NCBI GenBank assembly: GCA_902461565.1
Contig: CABPYL010000007.1
Span: forward strand, 1-64,000
Reading direction: 5' to 3'
From: an uncultured Porphyromonadaceae bacterium
GTDB lineage: Bacteria > Bacteroidota > Bacteroidia > Bacteroidales > Muribaculaceae
Length of the DNA stretch: 64,000 nt
The notes under the pieces are model-generated. The model made no database searches. It worked only from the letters and a program-made list of their open reading frames with translations, and had not been told where the DNA came from. Shown one piece after another: positions 41,042 to 49,436 of the stretch. The translations under genes and the position numbers were made by a program. How positions within the stretch are numbered: position 1 is the stretch's first letter; each line of letters opens with the position of its first letter.

Positions 41042-42150
41042 AGGTACTTCTGATGGGCGATGCCAGTAACTACCACGCTACTCTCGCCGGTGGATTGCGT
41101 GCGCTTGGTCATGAAGTAACACTTGCTTCTGACGGGTCCCGCTGGATGCGTACAGGCCGCGATATCGACCTTGGACGCCACGACAGCAAACTCGGTGGTG
41201 CGTTGTTGTGGGCGCGCCTCTGCGGGCCGCTGCGTTCGCGTCTTTCCGGCTACGATATTGTACAGCTTGTGTCGCCGGGATTTGCCAGACTGCGTCCCGA
41301 GCGGCTTATGAAGCTGTTCGAGCGTCTGCGCAACGATAATGGCGCTGTCTTTCTTACCGACCTCGGCACCGACAGTTCTCTTGTGCGCGACTTTACGGGT
41401 CCCAGGCCGGCTCTGCGCTATTCCGAATGGCACAGTTCCGAGGGTTTGCGTCCGTGGACCTCTACACCCTCAGCGCGCAGGAATGAATGGCTCTCGCAGC
41501 CGCTAATGGAGTATACGGATGCTGTCTATGCGGGTGTGAAAGGCATTGTAACGGCACTGTATGAATACGATGCCGTAGCGGCTAAGCAGTATCCCGGTGT
41601 CCCGCGCGCGTATGCCGGAATACCGATAGATACGGCTTCTGTTCGGCCAGGCAAATTCGATTTCGGGGCCCCGTTGAGAGTCCTGTATGCGGCTCACCGA
41701 GGCCGTGAGGCCGAAAAAGGTGCCGATGTTCTGTTGCATTTGCTTGAAAGGGCCTCTGCGCTGCGGCCCGGGCGGCTCGTTATCGACAAGCCGGCCAATA
41801 TGCCTTACAACAGCTTTGTGGAATATATGCGGGGCTGTTCCGTGGTGTGCGACCAGCTGTATTCCTTTACGCCGGCTACGACGGCTTTGCTCGCTATGGC
41901 GATGGGATCTGTTGCCATAACCGGCGGTGAACCTGAATTTTACGATTTTATAGGCGAAAAAGAACTGCGGCCTGTTTTCAATCCCGAGCCTGATGATTTC
42001 GAGGGTACACTGCGCCGTTTCATAGATATTATAGACAGGCCGGCAGAACTTGACCGCATGTCGGTACAGGCGCGCGAGTTTGTGCGCAGACACAACGATG
42101 TTGTGCTGGTGGCGCAACGCTTCTCCGATTTCTGGGAGAAGATGAAATAA
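41038..42150 (+). CDS. GT-B fold glycosyltransferase (GT4-like)
   Basis: A 370-residue enzyme beginning MKVLLMGDASNYHATLAGGLRALGHEVTLAS, a nucleotide-sugar-type N-terminal fold. The C-terminal half has LRVLYAAHRGREAEKGADVLLHLL and VCDQLYSFTPATTALLAMAMGSVAITGGEPEFYDFI, in place of the usual E-x7-E region. It ends AREFVRRHNDVVLVAQRFSDFWEK. Acceptor unknown; surface polysaccharide or glycoprotein decoration is the natural guess. Overlaps the GT2 gene by 4 bp. Its stop abuts the stop of the convergent MBOAT gene with no base between. Confidence 0.82.
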   Translation: MKVLLMGDASNYHATLAGGLRALGHEVTLASDGSRWMRTGRDIDLGRHDSKLGGALLWARLCGPLRSRLSGYDIVQLVSPGFARLRPERLMKLFERLRNDNGAVFLTDLGTDSSLVRDFTGPRPALRYSEWHSSEGLRPWTSTPSARRNEWLSQPLMEYTDAVYAGVKGIVTALYEYDAVAAKQYPGVPRAYAGIPIDTASVRPGKFDFGAPLRVLYAAHRGREAEKGADVLLHLLERASALRPGRLVIDKPANMPYNSFVEYMRGCSVVCDQLYSFTPATTALLAMAMGSVAITGGEPEFYDFIGEKELRPVFNPEPDDFEGTLRRFIDIIDRPAELDRMSVQAREFVRRHNDVVLVAQRFSDFWEKMK

Positions 42151-43620
42151 TCAGAACTGGAAGTAGATAAAGGGCGTAACGTCCTCGCTGCGCAGTTCAA
42201 GGACAAGCTGTACTGTTACGATGAAAATGAGGAGTTTCGCTACCCAGGGCGAGCGCACAAACCATGCTGCGGCTTTGTCCCAGAATCCGGTGGGCAGGCA
42301 GTGGGCAACGACGATAACCAACATCAGTATAAGCCAAAGCGTGCGTGCGGCGGCGAATGCGGGGAGATAGGCAGGTGAGAAATCGCGGAAGATGCTGCCC
42401 AGCACGATTACGGAGTCCTGCCAGCTGTCGGCGCGGAAGAACACCCAGAGGGCGGCTACGAAAGCGAAGGTAACGAACCACGACAGCGCGCGCACTGGCC
42501 ATACGTCCGGAATACGCGACAGCCACGGTTTTCCAGCTTTATGTACGGCAAGTCCTGCGCCGTGCATGGCACCCCAGAATACGAATTTCCATGCCGCACC
42601 GTGCCACAGACCGCCTATAAGCATTGTGGCGAAATTGTTCAGGTATGTGCGTGCGGTACCTTTGCGGTTGCCGCCGAGCGGAATGTAGATATAGTCGCGC
42701 AGCCAGGTGGACAAGGAAATGTGCCATCGTCGCCAGAAGTCGGTGAGGTTGCGGCTTTTGTATGGGAAATTGAAGTTTTTGGCAAGTTTGAAGCCCATGA
42801 TAAGGGCGATACCTATTGCCATGTCGGAGTATCCTGAAAAATCGCAGTATATCTGCATTGTGTAGCCGATGACGCCCATCAGTGTCTCGAAGCCGGAGTA
42901 GCCGCCCGGAGTCTGGAAAATCAGGTCGTTGTACTGCGCGATATAGTCGGCGATAACAGCTTTCTTTACAATGCCGAGAATTATGAGCCACAGACCCATG
43001 TATATCTCCTGGCGCGTTGCGTGGCGGTTCTGCCGTATCTGCGGCAGAAAATAATCGGCGCGTACAATGGGGCCCGCGACAAGAGCAGGAAAGAACGACA
43101 GGAAGAAGGCGTATTCCAGCCATGTGTGTGTGGGCTCCACGCGACGTTTGTACACGTCGATTATGTAGCTCACCGACTGGAAGGTGTAGAATGATATTCC
43201 TACTGGCAGAATAAGGTCAAGGGGCTGGAAGTTGGCGTTGACCATCTGACTTATGTTCCACAGGAAGAAGTTGGCGTACTTGAAGTAGGCAAGTATGCCC
43301 AGCGATGTAAGCAGCGAAACGGCCACGCAGCAGCGGCGGAAAAGCACTGAGCGGCCGGGGCGGTTCATGACACGGGACAGGCACCAGTCAAGCACCGAGG
43401 TGGAGGCGAGCAGCAGCACGAACCATCCGCTGCTTTTATAGTAGAAATAGAAACTGAACGCCACGACGAAGACAAGCATCTGCCAGAAACGCTTGCGCAG
43501 GACGCCGTATACGGGCATAAAAATAAGGAACAGCGCCCAGAATGTGCCGGAAGAAAACAGCATAGGCGCCGACGGGTCGTAGGACAGCAGTCCGGCGATG
43601 TTGTTCCACACGTTTTCCAT
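42151..43620 (-). CDS. MBOAT family membrane-bound O-acyltransferase (AlgI/DltB-like)
   Basis: A 489-residue polytopic protein with about ten hydrophobic segments. MBOAT signatures: YTFQSVSYIIDVYKRRVEPTHTWLEYAFFLSFFPALVAGPIVRADYFLPQ, DFSGYSDMAIGIALIMGFKLAKNFNFPYKSRNLTDFWRRWHISLSTWLRDYIYIPLGGNRKG, and the catalytic histidine in MLIGGLWHGAAWKFVFWG near residue 345. It passes acyl (usually acetyl) groups across the inner membrane for transfer to a surface glycan. I start at ATG 43620, which overlaps the SGNH hydrolase stop (TAATG); the longer frame is the antisense-like prefix and rejected. The SGNH gene upstream is the expected partner. Confidence 0.93.
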   Translation of the reverse strand: MENVWNNIAGLLSYDPSAPMLFSSGTFWALFLIFMPVYGVLRKRFWQMLVFVVAFSFYFYYKSSGWFVLLLASTSVLDWCLSRVMNRPGRSVLFRRCCVAVSLLTSLGILAYFKYANFFLWNISQMVNANFQPLDLILPVGISFYTFQSVSYIIDVYKRRVEPTHTWLEYAFFLSFFPALVAGPIVRADYFLPQIRQNRHATRQEIYMGLWLIILGIVKKAVIADYIAQYNDLIFQTPGGYSGFETLMGVIGYTMQIYCDFSGYSDMAIGIALIMGFKLAKNFNFPYKSRNLTDFWRRWHISLSTWLRDYIYIPLGGNRKGTARTYLNNFATMLIGGLWHGAAWKFVFWGAMHGAGLAVHKAGKPWLSRIPDVWPVRALSWFVTFAFVAALWVFFRADSWQDSVIVLGSIFRDFSPAYLPAFAAARTLWLILMLVIVVAHCLPTGFWDKAAAWFVRSPWVAKLLIFIVTVQLVLELRSEDVTPFIYFQF

Positions 43621-44420
43621 TATTTTTCGTTTGGCTGGTGTACAAATATGCGTTTTGGCCGTGCCGATGTCTTTGCGGGCTTTGCCATGCGTATGGGGTG
43701 GTTGGAGTGAAGGGGCATCCAGCGTGCAACGCTGTCCATCCAAAGTGCGGCCGATGTGCGCGTTGGGTGCGCACCGTCCTTGGAACGGTCGAAGTGCATT
43801 CCGTCGCTCAGAAAGAACGCTCCAAGCGGCGCATTGGCGCGGATAAGGTCGTTTATACCGGTGTCTTTTTTCCAGTTCGGCGGTCCTATCCAAAGAAAAG
43901 GAATGGTATCGATATCGGCGATGATTTTTTTGACGTATTTGTCGCGTTTGGTGGCGATATCACTTACAAAAAGTTCGTTTGCTCCCAGGCAAATGAATAT
44001 GTAGTCGGGATGCAGGCGTTCGATGTAGCCTTTCAGCTTGTCGGAGCGTCCCCAAACTTCGGATGTAGAGCTGTACCATGTAACCTGATACATTGTGTGG
44101 CCGTTTTCCTGCGCATAGGCCGCCATACGCGGTCCGAGGCCTTCGAGCATGGAATCGCCGATGAACAGGATGGTTTTAGAGGCTGTGTCGCAGGGAACGG
44201 GGAAGGAGGGTGCTTTGTCTGCGGTTTCAGCAGCTGCCGTAAGGGGAGCGACAGAATCCAAAGGGGCTGCGGTTTCGTTTTTGCCGAATATATGGCTGTG
44301 TATTTCCGACGATTTGAGCTGATGTCCCGCAATAACGGGCATCTCGAAAGCCGACGCTACGGCAAAAATTGCGAAAGCGCAGGCCAACAGAAGCCATAGT
44401 TCGATATAGTGTTTTTTCAT
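43620..44420 (-). CDS. SGNH/GDSL hydrolase, periplasmic partner of the MBOAT protein
   Basis: A 266-residue protein with an N-terminal membrane anchor or signal (LWLLLACAFAIFAVASAF), then an SGNH fold: block I FIGDSMLEGLGPRM near residue 90, block III CLGANELF near 150, and the block V D-x-x-H in DGMHFDRSKDGAHPT near 220. In DltB/DltD, AlgI/AlgJ/X and PatA/B systems, such partners complete O-acylation or deacylation of a polymer outside the cell. A 1-bp overlap with the MBOAT gene supports joint function. It follows the Rieske-like lipoprotein gene by 6 bp. Confidence 0.87.
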   Translation of the reverse strand: MKKHYIELWLLLACAFAIFAVASAFEMPVIAGHQLKSSEIHSHIFGKNETAAPLDSVAPLTAAAETADKAPSFPVPCDTASKTILFIGDSMLEGLGPRMAAYAQENGHTMYQVTWYSSTSEVWGRSDKLKGYIERLHPDYIFICLGANELFVSDIATKRDKYVKKIIADIDTIPFLWIGPPNWKKDTGINDLIRANAPLGAFFLSDGMHFDRSKDGAHPTRTSAALWMDSVARWMPLHSNHPIRMAKPAKTSARPKRIFVHQPNEK

Positions 44421-44426
44421 GGAGTA

Positions 44427-44936
44427 TCAATAGCAGATCTGGCGGTAGGAGCCGTCGCGTCCGGGTCCTACGTAGTAGCGGCGCAAGCCGTAGCCATCGG
44501 CTGCCGCAGGGCCGCTTACGGGATGCCCCAGCAGTGAGAAAACATCGTATTCGCTACCGCATACGGGACAGCGCGCGAGCATTGTTTCTGTGTCGATAGC
44601 AACACGGATGTCGCGTTTGCATTCTACGGGGCATGCAAGGTCGTATGCCTTTGCCTCGCCGAGGACGTCGCTTACAAGCAAAATGCCGCCATATCCGGTG
44701 GCGGATATGGCGGTATATGGAAAATTGCGCGGCAGGCGCTCGTCGATTATGAAGCGTTCGTAGTCCATAGCGCCGGCAACACCGTATACATCCCACTGTG
44801 CCACAGTCGGGAATATTATGTTTACGGAGACCACCGGAATTCTGTCGTCGTTTATGCGGTGGCATGCGCCGAATGCCATTGCAAGCGCTCCGGCAAGTGC
44901 CACGACGGCGATTTTTTTGAATGCGGCCCCGTACAT
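44427..44936 (-). CDS. Rieske-like lipoprotein with four cysteines
   Basis: A 169-residue exported lipoprotein (lipobox Cys25, AFGACHRIND). The C-terminal half has a Rieske-like layout: LACPVECKRDI with Cys102 and Cys106, then RCPVCGSEYDVFSLLGHPVSGPAAADGYGLRRYYV with Cys123 and Cys126. A true Rieske site is C-x-H...C-x2-H; here the two histidines are absent and four cysteines (C-x3-C-x16-C-x2-C) are present, so zinc, a rubredoxin-like iron or an all-Cys cluster is more likely than a Rieske centre. Similar lipoproteins occur in other Bacteroidetes. It lies between an SRPBCC gene (12 bp) and the SGNH hydrolase. Confidence 0.7.
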   Translation of the reverse strand: MYGAAFKKIAVVALAGALAMAFGACHRINDDRIPVVSVNIIFPTVAQWDVYGVAGAMDYERFIIDERLPRNFPYTAISATGYGGILLVSDVLGEAKAYDLACPVECKRDIRVAIDTETMLARCPVCGSEYDVFSLLGHPVSGPAAADGYGLRRYYVGPGRDGSYRQICY

Positions 44937-44948
44937 GTCGGTGTAGGG

Positions 44949-45362
44949 TTATGCCAGCGAGGCGAAGAGAGTGCCGAACTGGTCCACTGCTTTCTGCAGT
45001 GTAGGGCCAACCAGCGGACGCAGCATGGCGGGAAGGTCTACATCCATTTCGCCGACGATTTCGGAACTGTCGGCACCCTGCGGTTTATACAGGATGTTGA
45101 TGGACATAGGCACGGGCGAGTTCTCGGCCTGCAGACGGATGTGGCCGGACTGACGCTCCACGGCATGCAGCGTGATAGAGCCAACCTGTTGGGTGCTGAT
45201 AACGATGCTGTCGTTCGTGAACTTGATGTCGCCTACTTTGGAGCGCTGTTCGGGTGTGAGATCGTCGAGCTTGGCCTGCATGGCACTGAAGTCGGAGAAT
45301 TTGGCATCGAGGGCTTCGGTGCCGAGGGCCACGACGGTGGGTTTTGATGAGAATTTAGCCAT
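44949..45362 (-). CDS. SRPBCC/START-like small protein
   Basis: A 137-residue soluble protein with the helix-grip pattern of the SRPBCC superfamily: MAKFSSKPTVVAL, FSAMQAKLDDLTPEQRSKVGDIKFTNDSIVISTQQVGSITLHAVERQSGHIRLQAENSPVPMSINILYKPQ, VGEMDVDLPAMLRPLVGPTLQKAVDQFGTLF with the long C-terminal helix. It has no signal. Members bind hydrophobic ligands or act as cyclases; ligand unknown. It follows pyrE by 12 bp, an association I recall in other Bacteroidales. Confidence 0.78.
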   Translation of the reverse strand: MAKFSSKPTVVALGTEALDAKFSDFSAMQAKLDDLTPEQRSKVGDIKFTNDSIVISTQQVGSITLHAVERQSGHIRLQAENSPVPMSINILYKPQGADSSEIVGEMDVDLPAMLRPLVGPTLQKAVDQFGTLFASLA

Positions 45363-45374
45363 TGGCGGGTTGTT

Positions 45375-46013
45375 TTAGCGTTCGGGCTGCCAAGCCGCAG
45401 GATCTTTGCGCCAGTTGTGGAGGGTCTCGATGTCACTTTCGCTGATGTAGTGTGTTTCAAGAGCGGCCTCGAGGATGGCGTTGTAGTTGCTGAGGGTAAT
45501 CAGTTTAACACCTGCGTTCTCGAAGTTTTCCTCTGCGACGGGGAAGCCGTAAGAGAACAGGGCGACCATACCGACAACCTCGCATCCGGCATTGCGTACA
45601 GCCTCAACGGCCTTGAGCGAGCTTTTGCCGGTGGAGACGAGGTCTTCCACTATCACTACTTTCTGACCCTGGCGAAGATCGCCTTCGATAAGGTTTTCAA
45701 GGCCGTGATCCTTGGGGGTAGAGCGGATGTATGCAAAGGGAAGGTTGAGCACATCGGCAACCAGAGCGCCCTGTGCGATTGCTCCTGTAGCTACGCCGGC
45801 AATGGCTTCGGCCTCGGGATATTGTTCCAAAATTACGCGTGCGAGTTCTGTTTTGATGAACGTGCGCAACTCGGGATGCGAGAGCGTGCGGCGATTATCG
45901 GTATAGATGGGGGAGTTCCAGCCCGAGGCCCATGTGAAAGGATTGGCTGGCTGGAGTTTGAGTGCATTGATTTTGAGCAGCTTTTCAGCAAGAAGTCGTG
46001 CTACGGTTTTCAT
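45375..46013 (-). CDS. pyrE: Orotate phosphoribosyltransferase
   Basis: Adds phosphoribose to orotate in pyrimidine synthesis. The PRPP-binding loop is VVIVEDLVSTGKSSLKAVEAV near residue 125; the N-terminal FTWASGWNSPIYTDNRRTLSHPELR and AEAIAGVATGAIAQGALVAD stretches are typical, as is YIRSTPKDHGLENLIEG. 212 residues is normal. It heads a leftward five-gene run (pyrE, SRPBCC, Rieske-like, SGNH, MBOAT) with gaps of at most 12 bp. Confidence 0.96.
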   Translation of the reverse strand: MKTVARLLAEKLLKINALKLQPANPFTWASGWNSPIYTDNRRTLSHPELRTFIKTELARVILEQYPEAEAIAGVATGAIAQGALVADVLNLPFAYIRSTPKDHGLENLIEGDLRQGQKVVIVEDLVSTGKSSLKAVEAVRNAGCEVVGMVALFSYGFPVAEENFENAGVKLITLSNYNAILEAALETHYISESDIETLHNWRKDPAAWQPER

Positions 46014-46039
46014 ATCTGGCTTAGTGTTTATTCAGGCTG

Positions 46040-46047
46040 CAAAGTTA
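46040..46047 (-). promoter_or_regulatory. -7 element of the pyrE operon
   Basis: Minus-strand TAACTTTG with about 23 nt of leader; -33 TTG not evident. Confidence 0.5.
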
Positions 46048-46138
46048 AGAAAAATAACGGAAAAGACAGTTGTCTCATGCCGTAAATACACGCCGTTTTT
46101 TCATCAAATAAAGAAGTATTAACAAAAAGTTTAATAAA

Positions 46139-47059
46139 TCATCTCAATTCAATCTTCGCCTTGATGGGAAAGTGGTCGGATGGCGTGCGAGCTGTAGCTT
46201 TTGAGATGTGCATGGCTTCGGGGGCGTTTTCGGCGGAAAGGGCACCATCGGTGTCGTCGGTGGTGCGGTAAGTATCTGTCAGAACACCGTATTTAAGCAC
46301 ATGTACATCGGGCGTGGTAAATATATGGTCGATACGTTGGTTGGAGAAACCGTCGGTATGGAAACTGTTGAACGTTCCGTTTGGCGCGAATACAAAATCG
46401 GCGTCGGTATAGGCGTCCCTGAGTTTTCCGTCGCCGGTGATGGTGGTGTATTCGTCGCTGAACTGGTCTATGTTGAAGTCGCCGGTGAGGAATACCGGCA
46501 GTTTGCTGCCAAGCTCGTTCATTTTCTTTTTGATAAGATTAGCACTTTCTATGCGGGCGATTTTTCCAACATGGTCCATGTGCAGATTAAAGAAAAGGAA
46601 CTGGCGTCCGGATGGTTTGTGGCGGAACTTTCCCCATGTGCATATGCGCACGCATGCGGCATCCCAGCCAAGGTGGGGATATGTGGTGTCTTCGGCAAGC
46701 CAGAAATCGCCGTGGTCGAGTACTTCGAACATGTCGGTGCTGTAAAAGATTGCGGAATGTTCGCCTCCGTCCTTGCCGTCTTCGCGCCCAACGCCAATAT
46801 AGGCGTATCCGGGCATATCCCGTAGCATTTCGTCTAACTGGAATTTGTATCCTTCCTGTGTGCCGAAAATATCGAAATCATTGAAGTATGCCAGCTTGGC
46901 CACTACGGCTCCGCGGCGTCCCCAGCCGTTACCGGCAATGGAGTCGCTGCCGGCTGGCATACGGATGTTATACGATGCAACATTGAATTGTGCTGGCTTG
47001 GCTGCCAATACAGAGACGGCGACGAAAAGTAACGCCAGGGATGTGATGAATTTTTTCAT
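46139..47059 (-). CDS. Secreted endonuclease/exonuclease/phosphatase family protein
   Basis: A 306-residue protein with a signal peptide (MKKFITSLALLFVAVSVLAAK). EEP fold motifs: FNVASYNIRM near residue 25, FGTQEGYKFQLDEM with the metal-binding glutamate near 70, FFNLHMDHVG near 150, FLTGDFNID near 190, and the catalytic DHFPIKAKIEL at the C-terminus. Secreted members include nucleases, sphingomyelinases and inositol phosphatases; which applies cannot be told. I start at ATG 47059; an in-frame upstream start at 47134 would run through the capD terminator. Confidence 0.85.
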   Translation of the reverse strand: MKKFITSLALLFVAVSVLAAKPAQFNVASYNIRMPAGSDSIAGNGWGRRGAVVAKLAYFNDFDIFGTQEGYKFQLDEMLRDMPGYAYIGVGREDGKDGGEHSAIFYSTDMFEVLDHGDFWLAEDTTYPHLGWDAACVRICTWGKFRHKPSGRQFLFFNLHMDHVGKIARIESANLIKKKMNELGSKLPVFLTGDFNIDQFSDEYTTITGDGKLRDAYTDADFVFAPNGTFNSFHTDGFSNQRIDHIFTTPDVHVLKYGVLTDTYRTTDDTDGALSAENAPEAMHISKATARTPSDHFPIKAKIELR

Positions 47060-47085
47060 AGTCAAGTTTTTTCTTATTGTCAAGT

Positions 47086-47121
47086 AAAAACGGACCGCAC
47101 CGCTTATGGCAGCCGATCCGT
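47086..47121 (-). terminator. Terminator after the CapD-type gene
   Basis: On the minus strand ACGGATCG (plus 47121-47114) pairs with CGGTCCGT (plus 47097-47090, one G-U), followed by TTTTT. Confidence 0.65.
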
Positions 47122-47145
47122 CCAATCTATTCATTTATGATTTTT

Positions 47146-49158
47146 TTAGTTCATTTGCGGGACGTTAATCTCGTGCATGTCCATGTTCTCGCTGTGCTCG
47201 GCCTTGATTTCGCTGTCTACTTTCTGCCATTGCGAGTTATTGGACTTGTATTCGGGCACCATGTGCTTCATCTGTGCGACGATGTCGTGTGCGTGCCCGG
47301 CTTCGAGGCTCTTGTGCAGCTGTTCGAGGTGCTCGAGAACGTCTGTATAGTCGTATATGCGCACGCGGGCAATCATAATCTTTTTATGGTGTGTGGCCAG
47401 GGTGTGTTCTTTCTCGTTGAGGAGTTCCTCGTACAGTTTTTCTCCCGGACGTAGGCCGGTTTCGATAATCTGTATGTCTTCTCCCGGACGCAGTCCGGAG
47501 AGTGATATCATGCGTGTGGCAAGGTCCCATATTTTGACGGGCTGGCCCATATCGAATATGAAAATCTCGCCGCCTTTGCCCATGCAGCCGGCTTCGAGGA
47601 CGAGCGAGCAGGCTTCGGGTATGGTCATGAAGTAGCGTATGATGTCCCGGTGCGTGATTGTTACGGGACCGCCGTGTTCTATCTGCTTGCGGAACAGAGG
47701 AATCACGGATCCATTGGAACCGAGCACGTTGCCGAAACGGGTGGTAATGAACTGTGTGCTGCGGCGGTCGGTCTGTTTGCGGTTGTGAAAGAAGAGGGAC
47801 TGTACGTAAATCTCGGCGATGCGCTTGGATGCGCCCATTACGTTGGTTGGATTTACGGCCTTGTCCGTAGAAATCATCACGAATTTTTCAACGCCGTATT
47901 TTACCGACAGGTCGGCTATGTTCTTGGTGCCGAAAACGTTTGTAAGTACTGCTTCGGCAGGATTTCGCTCCATCATGGGCACGTGCTTGTATGCGGCGGC
48001 GTGGAACACATAACGCGGACGGTATTTCTGGAAAGCATGTTCCATGCGGCCCTTGTTGGCGACGTCGCCGATGAAAAGATGAATCTTCATATCGGGGAAA
48101 GCGCTTTCCAGTTCCAGCTGCATGTCGTGCATGGGTGTTTCGGCCTGGTCGAGCAGGACAATGTCAGAAGCGTCGAGCTGCGCCACCTGACGGACAATCT
48201 CGCTGCCGATGGATCCTGCTGCGCCGGTAATCATCACTGTCTGGCCTTTTATAACGCTGCGTATAGTGGGATTTTCGGTGCGTATTGGTTCGCGGCCGAG
48301 AAGGTCTTCGATGCGGATATCGTGTACATGGGTAGAGATGTTCGGCATCTCTTTGCTGTTCATGTCGAATTCGGCAACCTGATTGAGCATCAGCAGTTTT
48401 ATGTGGTTGCGGAGAAATACGTCGGCTGTGCCGCTGCGCATCAGTTCCAGCTGGGTGGAGAGGAACAGGAGGGTATCGCAACGGTAGAATTCGAAAGTCT
48501 CCGCTATCGTGTTTTCGTTGAAAGGTATCACGGGAATACCGTTGACGTTGTTCTGTGTTACCTTATCGGAGAGGCTGAGCAACGCAACGGGCTCGAATGC
48601 CCCGTCATATTCGTTTTTGAGTGCTGTGGCAAGAAAATACGAGTTGATGGCGGATCCGAGAACTATCACACGCTTCTTATTTTTCTGCAGTCCGGAAATA
48701 CGCATGTAGAAGTACTTGATGGACAGTCGCATCACTAACATGAGTGCGAATGTCATAACACCAAGGGTAAAGATGTTCCAAAAGCTGAAATAGAAGAACC
48801 CGCCGAAAGCGAGGGTGCAGAGCGACAATGTCGCCATTACAAACGATGCCGATAGAATTAGGAGAACCAGACGGTAGGTGTCCTCGATAACCGAAAGGCG
48901 GATTATATATTTGCTCGTTCCTAAAATGAGGGCCAGCAGTGTATAAATAATAAAAGCGATGGTGGCGTGTACCGGCGCTGTGTGAATCTCGCTGTAGCTG
49001 TTTGCGTCGTTCTGTAGTCCGAAAGCGAAAGTGAGGCCGCAGCACAACCCGAAAATGATAAGATCGGCTAAAAATACCATCCATTTGGGTGATGGTTTCT
49101 CTATGAATGCCTGGATAATGCTTGAGTTTGACAAACTTTGGAAGAAATTGCGATTCAT
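47146..49158 (-). CDS. CapD/PglF-type nucleoside-diphosphate-sugar epimerase/dehydratase
   Basis: A 670-residue inner-membrane enzyme, probably a UDP-GlcNAc 4,6-dehydratase or related, supplying modified sugars for capsule, O-antigen or glycoprotein. Four N-terminal membrane helices (residues about 25-165) are followed by a Rossmann-like middle domain (KKRVIVLGSAINSYFLATAL) and the CapD domain: VMITGAAGSIGSEIVRQ near 310, FHAAAYKHVPMMERNPAEAVLTNVFGTKN near 390, and STDKAVNPTNVMGASKRIAE near 435, which has Met in place of the usual catalytic Tyr, as in PglF/FlaA1-type dehydratases. A poly(G) tract lies in its upstream region. Confidence 0.92.
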   Translation of the reverse strand: MNRNFFQSLSNSSIIQAFIEKPSPKWMVFLADLIIFGLCCGLTFAFGLQNDANSYSEIHTAPVHATIAFIIYTLLALILGTSKYIIRLSVIEDTYRLVLLILSASFVMATLSLCTLAFGGFFYFSFWNIFTLGVMTFALMLVMRLSIKYFYMRISGLQKNKKRVIVLGSAINSYFLATALKNEYDGAFEPVALLSLSDKVTQNNVNGIPVIPFNENTIAETFEFYRCDTLLFLSTQLELMRSGTADVFLRNHIKLLMLNQVAEFDMNSKEMPNISTHVHDIRIEDLLGREPIRTENPTIRSVIKGQTVMITGAAGSIGSEIVRQVAQLDASDIVLLDQAETPMHDMQLELESAFPDMKIHLFIGDVANKGRMEHAFQKYRPRYVFHAAAYKHVPMMERNPAEAVLTNVFGTKNIADLSVKYGVEKFVMISTDKAVNPTNVMGASKRIAEIYVQSLFFHNRKQTDRRSTQFITTRFGNVLGSNGSVIPLFRKQIEHGGPVTITHRDIIRYFMTIPEACSLVLEAGCMGKGGEIFIFDMGQPVKIWDLATRMISLSGLRPGEDIQIIETGLRPGEKLYEELLNEKEHTLATHHKKIMIARVRIYDYTDVLEHLEQLHKSLEAGHAHDIVAQMKHMVPEYKSNNSQWQKVDSEIKAEHSENMDMHEINVPQMN

Positions 49159-49208
49159 AAGCGATTATAATGACAGGAGCGTGATTACAAAGTTAGCGAA
49201 AATCATCA

Positions 49209-49239
49209 CAAAGATAGGCATAATTTTATTTAACTGCAA
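49209..49239 (-). promoter_or_regulatory. Promoter of the CapD-type gene
   Basis: Minus-strand TATCTTTG (plus 49209-49216), 20-bp spacer, TTG (plus 49237-49239). A second -7 octamer (TAACTTTG, plus 49188-49195) lies closer to the gene without a spaced TTG. Confidence 0.65.
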
Positions 49240-49317
49240 ATCTTCATTCAGCCGAATAGCATTAGCAATGGCACGTGGCGGGTCCAAATATATCTTATTT
49301 CCCCGACGATTCCTGCT

Positions 49318-49325
49318 GGGGGGGG
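49318..49325. repeat. Poly(G) tract of 8, upstream of the CapD-type gene
   Basis: Eight G followed by TAAATGA, in the 278-bp gap between the CapD-type gene and the kinase-like gene, about 80 bp upstream of the CapD promoter's -33. The same G-run plus TAAATGA recurs at 58189-58204. Length variation by slippage is possible. Confidence 0.6.
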
Positions 49326-49436
49326 TAAATGATTGATAGTCAATTACTTACGCTTGAAATAGACCTATATGCCATGTCCACGGGCAGACGCCGCCCGCGC
49401 TCAAAAAAATTTAGCCGCCCGGTATTTTATTTTCAA

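Noticed and set aside
43621..43893. 91-codon N-terminal extension of the MBOAT protein
   Set aside because: It lies inside the SGNH hydrolase gene in another frame, has no membrane character and is rich in residues expected from shadow translation.
47061..47085. Direct repeat GTCAAGT (47061-47067 and 47079-47085) ahead of the EEP gene
   Set aside because: Seven bases in AT-rich DNA can occur by chance and no promoter is aligned with it.
49381..49397. CGGGC/GCCCG hairpin as terminator of the kinase-like gene
   Set aside because: Five-base arms and no T run on the minus strand. Too weak to list.
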